Made by a program: the position numbers and the translations under genes | The notes under the pieces: model-generated | The model's input: only the letters and a program-made list of their open reading frames with translations | The model's database searches: none | Told to the model about the DNA's origin: nothing | NCBI GenBank assembly: GCA_905250075.1 | Contig: CAJNOP010000002.1 | Coordinates: 7,801,565 to 7,865,564, forward strand | Length of the DNA: 64,000 nt | DNA from: Rotaria sp. Silwood1 | Taxonomy: Eukaryota; Rotifera; Eurotatoria; Philodinida; Philodinidae | Direction of reading: 5' to 3' | Shown: piece by piece, positions 60,642-64,000 of the stretch | Numbering within the stretch: position 1 is the stretch's first letter | Layout: each line of letters opens with the position of its first letter

Positions 60642-62364
60642 ACTTGTTTTTTGTTCCATTAGTTTACTAGACTTGTGCAGCACATTCTATTATTTGTAAA
60701 AACGTCAATATTTTTCCTCACCTCCGACAGCTAGCAATAACATGTTTCTCATTAAATAGGTTTTAAAAAATTTTTTCAGGAAGTATTTAATTTCGTATTA
60801 ATATTTGATCATACTTTGCACAATTACTTCAAAATAAAGATCTTTCATTAAAGATGAAGAAGAGCTGTACAAAATGACCGAGACAATTTAATTAAAATGA
60901 CAAAACTTCGTCGTCTTTGAAGATAATAATTGCATGAATATTAAATATTTTCAATAATAAAGAAATTTACTATGAAATATATAAATTCTTCTTTTGTAAA
61001 ATATTTTTTCTTCACAGTTAATCTTTTTTCAAGTAAAACAAATCAAACTTTTTTCTTTCGAAAGTTATATTTCAACGATCATAAACGTTTGTACTTTTTT
61101 TTGTGTCATGAAAATTAGGATTTTTTTAAAAGTTGTACCATAGTTAGATGTTTCAAAACGCGAGTTCGATAATAGAGCTGTTAACTGTATTTCATCTAAA
61201 TACCATTCAAAATCTCGTTTTTTCTTATTTTTAACAGACAGACGCAAATTTTATAAAATGTTGAATATATCCTAGAATCAAAACCTTCCATCGTCTATGA
61301 AATGAGTTATTCAAATTTTAAGATATTGACCATGTATTGAACGTGCCAATATTTCAGCAAAATTGTTGTTGTTTCTCCTTTTATCATAGCTGGATGGAAA
61401 TTATCGAATTCAAGCATGTCTATCGAACTATAACGAAAATAGAAAAACAGACAATTCTTCTGAAATATTGAATCATTGACACAAGCAATACATTACCAAT
61501 ATCTTAAAATTCGAATATCTCAGTTCATACATGTCATATGAAGCTCTCATTTTAAATTTATTAATTTATTTAATAAGATCTTTTATTTGACCCCAATATT
61601 TTCAATATGCTTGAGTTACAATATACCTACGTATATTATAAGAAACAAGTTTCTGTTAATTATTTATAAATGTTTTCCTGAAACGTCATATGAAGAACAT
61701 AAAGACAAAGTAAATTTCATATTATATAGACAATATTTTACCTAAAGCAGTGTTATTTTTATATATTAATAGGCGAGAGGAGCATTTTTTCTCAATCAAT
61801 TTTCATTTTTCTTGTAACTGTCTTAATAAGTGGCTATATTTAATTTTCTTTTTTTTGCCTATTTAGCTGTTTGTTTTGTGATGCTATATGGATGTAAATC
61901 AACATTTTATGACTACAATGATTATATATCAAACTAGTTCAATCATCTATATAAATGAGAAACTAAACATGATTTTTTTTCTTGTTTCCCAACCAAGACT
62001 TGGACATTTTTTCTCAAAAAAAATAAAGATAATCAAAAATAAAAAAAGGAGGACAAAATATACGGATCGTATTAAACAAAACAAAAACAAGTTAAGACTA
62101 CACACGAAGCAGAAACCTATAATAAAGAGAAAAAGAAAGCAAAGATTAGTAAACAAGGCGAGATAGAATTAATCCTCATACATACATTCGGTTTTATTTT
62201 CCTTTTTTCATTGATTTTTTTGGATGAAGACTCTTACTGAGACGTTTGATCATCGTTTTATTTGATAGCATACTTATTTTACAAACATAAGAAATCATAA
62301 TCGATTAAATAAAAAAGTGCTTGCAAACTAATGAGCAGTAGCTTTCTCAATTATGTAAAACTCA

Positions 62365-62805
62365 CTAATGACCATTCTTTCGATATTGAAGAAGATGTTG
62401 ATTGATCAAGTTTAGCCAATACTGGTTCACTTCATGCCGCTTTGCTTCAGCTTGATCACTCTTCTGAAAGATATCTTTTGATTTATTTTCATACTTCATC
62501 TTCGCACTTTCTGCATTTTCTTTTCTTACCGCTGCCAGTTCCATCTCATGTTCGGCGAATTTGATTTTGTTTATCGCCGATTTCATTTCTTCTTCGACTT
62601 TCTTTTTTTCATATCCGGCTCTTTCATGGTCCTTTTCCGTCAGTTCGATTTCATCGACCATTTCTTTGATATGATTTTGTATCACTTTCAATTCATCTTT
62701 AAACGAATCTATTTGGATGTCCATTGGTGTCAGACTTGCGTGTTGTCGGTTTCGCAAGTTAAGCAGCCAAGCGGGATCAGTCTTCTGACAGAAAAAAGAG
62801 TACAT
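62365..62805 (-). CDS. Small coiled-coil protein
   Basis: 146 residues from the ATG at 62805. Residues 25-125 form an uninterrupted, highly charged coiled coil (FKDELKVIQNHIKEMVDEIE, then EKKKVEEEMKSAINKIKFAE and AAVRKENAESAKMKYENKSK). The C-terminal tail is aromatic and basic (VNQYWLNLINQHLLQYRKNG). A good acceptor (ttttttctgtcag) lies just inside the frame at about 62774, so this may instead be the last exon of a longer gene whose 5' part is to the right. No family can be named from coiled coil alone. Confidence 0.55.
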   Translation of the reverse strand: MYSFFCQKTDPAWLLNLRNRQHASLTPMDIQIDSFKDELKVIQNHIKEMVDEIELTEKDHERAGYEKKKVEEEMKSAINKIKFAEHEMELAAVRKENAESAKMKYENKSKDIFQKSDQAEAKRHEVNQYWLNLINQHLLQYRKNGH

Positions 62806-63084
62806 ATTCAATAACGGAGCAGCTTAAAATTCTATTCCAAAGACATATCATAAATGTTTCAGTTTAGACATTTACCAAAAAAACATTGTTGTAAGAAGTA
62901 ACACAAAAGAAATTACCAAAGAAAGCCTCGTTTACTTATTTTTTTTCCGCAGAGTGCATACTTTTTACTATTTAGTTTTTCAGACTCCAAACTGATTGAA
63001 AACAGTAGTCAGTTATTAACAACAATATATATAGTTTTAATTTATCTGATAAAAATTACTGTTTTTTTAACTTTCAAATAAAGT

Positions 63085-63301
63085 TTAAGTCATGTGACCA
63101 GTTGAGCAGATAGGAACATTATCTGGCATCAAAGAGTCATCAGAGATATCGATTCTAAAGTAATCCAATGTCCAATTACAGGCATAGTTTTGTAGAAACA
63201 AATCAACACTTACTGTTGAATTTTTTGTGTTATAAACAATACAGCATCTGCATTGCTTGGCAGCGATTTTAGTGCTATTGTTGAATCTGAAACAGCAGGT
63301 G
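63085..63301 (-). CDS. Cys-rich terminal exon, partial gene
   Basis: After a tattttcag acceptor the minus strand is open for 71 codons to TAA at 63085-63087. The peptide has seven cysteines (TCCFRFNNSTKIAAKQCRCC, LFLQNYACNWTLDYFRID, NVPICSTGHMT), as in an extracellular domain. No upstream exon could be linked; a plus-strand gene occupies the DNA where it should be. It may be an exon of a gene starting beyond the window, or a relic. Family unknown (CUB-like at best). Confidence 0.35.
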
Positions 63302-63437
63302 CTGAAAATATATGTCAGGTGAGTTAAATAAAGTTTATTTTGTGAATGACAGACTAGAAAAGTTCTCTACAATATACAAATTTCATACGTCACCCTGATT
63401 TTATATCTTCCTTTTCGCCAAAACTCAATATGTCCAG

Positions 63438-63963
63438 ACAATCAAGCAATCCTTCAATTCTTGAAAGGACGATTAAGTAAAACATGTTTATTAAGTATAC
63501 GTGATGATAATACATTTATTTCACCAATAGCTATTGAAGCTGCATTTCATGCATTATCATTTAGTAATAAACAATCGACAAAGAATTCTAGTAAAAAACT
63601 TCCAGTTCCCTTTTATAATTATTTTATTCTTAATCAAGATTCAATTAAAAACTTTCATGAAAATCTTAATGTAAGTTTTAAATAAAAAAGAAAACAAAAC
63701 TAAAAGAAATCTATTAGGAAGAAACAATGAAATATTTTAATACAGAATTTCAAATTCATAATTTAAGTGATATAGAACGAAGAAAATCTCTTGTAAATAA
63801 AATTATAAAACATTTAACTGATCAATCATTAATATCAATTGTGCCATCACAAAAAATTCTTGAACAAATTATTGTTGAACCAATGAGTTTATTATCATGT
63901 TGTTCATTTGTTTTTCGACCATTTAAAACTGAACATTGGGAACAACTTTGGTACAAAGAATAA
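63438..63963 (+). CDS. Unrecognised protein, 3' part of a gene
   Basis: Two exons (63438-63670 and 63718-63963, joined at phase 0) encode about 158 residues ending at TAA. The first begins in phase 1 after a tccag acceptor, so at least one upstream exon is missing. Segments include NQAILQFLKGRLSKTCLLSI, SPIAIEAAFHALSFSNKQ, VPFYNYFILNQDSIKNFHE, and in the last exon IVPSQKILEQIIVEPMSLLS and FRPFKTEHWEQLWYKE. The mixed helical composition and clean 47-bp intron indicate a real gene. I cannot name the family. The upstream coding exon was not found; the open stretch at 63244-63318 is in the wrong phase. Confidence 0.55.
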
Positions 63964-64000
63964 TATTTAAAATATACGAGCAATGATTAGGTTTCCGAGA

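Larger units (their letters stand above)
59781..62364. other. Gene-free stretch with the largest GT-rich island
   Basis: No gene is supported. Apart from the GT islands at 60265-60306 and 60387-60641 the DNA is very AT-rich and anonymous. Confidence 0.6.

Noticed and set aside
60305-60662. Open frames of 75-108 codons on both strands
   Set aside because: They run through the GT-rich minisatellite and encode only repetitive Thr/His/Pro or Val/Trp/Gly strings.
63244-63318. Plus-strand exon (frame with LLGSDFSAIVESETAGAENI) ending at a good gtgagt donor
   Set aside because: It would join the 63438 exon in the wrong phase, and the minus-strand reading of the same DNA is longer and better bounded.
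1-64000. CRISPR arrays, bacterial operators, riboswitches, rRNA genes
   Set aside because: Nothing of the kind is seen, and the DNA is eukaryotic. No tRNA with a convincing A box, B box and cloverleaf was found by eye, though a dedicated scan could still find one.

Overview
The window is animal nuclear DNA. It is strongly AT-rich, and nearly every gene is cut by short GT..AG introns (mostly 50-80 bp, with a few of 0.5-1.6 kb). The encoded proteins are typical metazoan ones: a TFIIIC subunit, a TTC16-like protein, MTHFSD, gamma-glutamyl hydrolase, a giant HECT ligase and a DEG/ENaC channel relic. The best guess for the source is a bdelloid rotifer. The arguments are compact intron-rich genes, splice-acceptor-like sites just ahead of start codons (bdelloids use spliced-leader trans-splicing), and many dispersed GTGTGG-type repeats resembling the TGTGGG telomere repeat reported for Adineta. 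This is an inference from sequence character, not a database match. A 100-N assembly gap lies at 5175-5274.

Layout. Bases 1-5174 are mostly non-coding, with one intronless GNAT acetyltransferase on the minus strand. From 5467 to 32605 there is a run of eight plus-strand genes: a CMGC-like pseudokinase (5' end missing near the gap), an N-terminally extended MTHFSD, a TTC16-like TPR protein, a GTF3C2-like TFIIIC subunit, a catalytically degenerate seryl-tRNA synthetase paralogue (SLIMP-like), two tandem divergent coiled-coil/propeller paralogues, and gamma-glutamyl hydrolase. Several neighbours are only 66-225 bp apart. A secreted-protein gene lies antisense inside an intron of the TPR gene. 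A small membrane-protein gene converges on the hydrolase. For every complete multi-exon model in the window the exon lengths sum to a multiple of three, which is strong internal support for the splice sites chosen.

From 33007 to 41869 the DNA is a graveyard. It holds a Tc1/mariner relic, a decayed plus-strand coiled-coil gene split by a very young, internally deleted Ty3/gypsy-type LTR element (two 227-bp LTRs differing at 2 sites, 5-bp target duplication, PBS, polypurine tract, integrase tail only), a minus-strand secreted coiled-coil gene with an in-frame stop, and a compositionally distinct stretch. From 41870 to 53693 a minus-strand gene encodes a HECT E3 ligase of about 3,450 residues, mostly in one 7.3-kb exon. 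After a 4.4-kb gene-poor stretch come a DEG/ENaC pseudogene with five in-frame stops (58126-59780), a large GT-rich telomere-like island (60387-60641), a small coiled-coil gene, and two partial genes at the right edge.

The coding genes do not form one pathway. Two touch folate (MTHFSD-like and gamma-glutamyl hydrolase), two serve expression machinery (TFIIIC and the SerRS paralogue), and the rest are signalling, scaffold or unknown. The most unusual sequence-level patterns are the dispersed GT-rich hairpins with constant polarity, the nested antisense secreted gene, the pseudo-enzymes, and the operon-like spacing.
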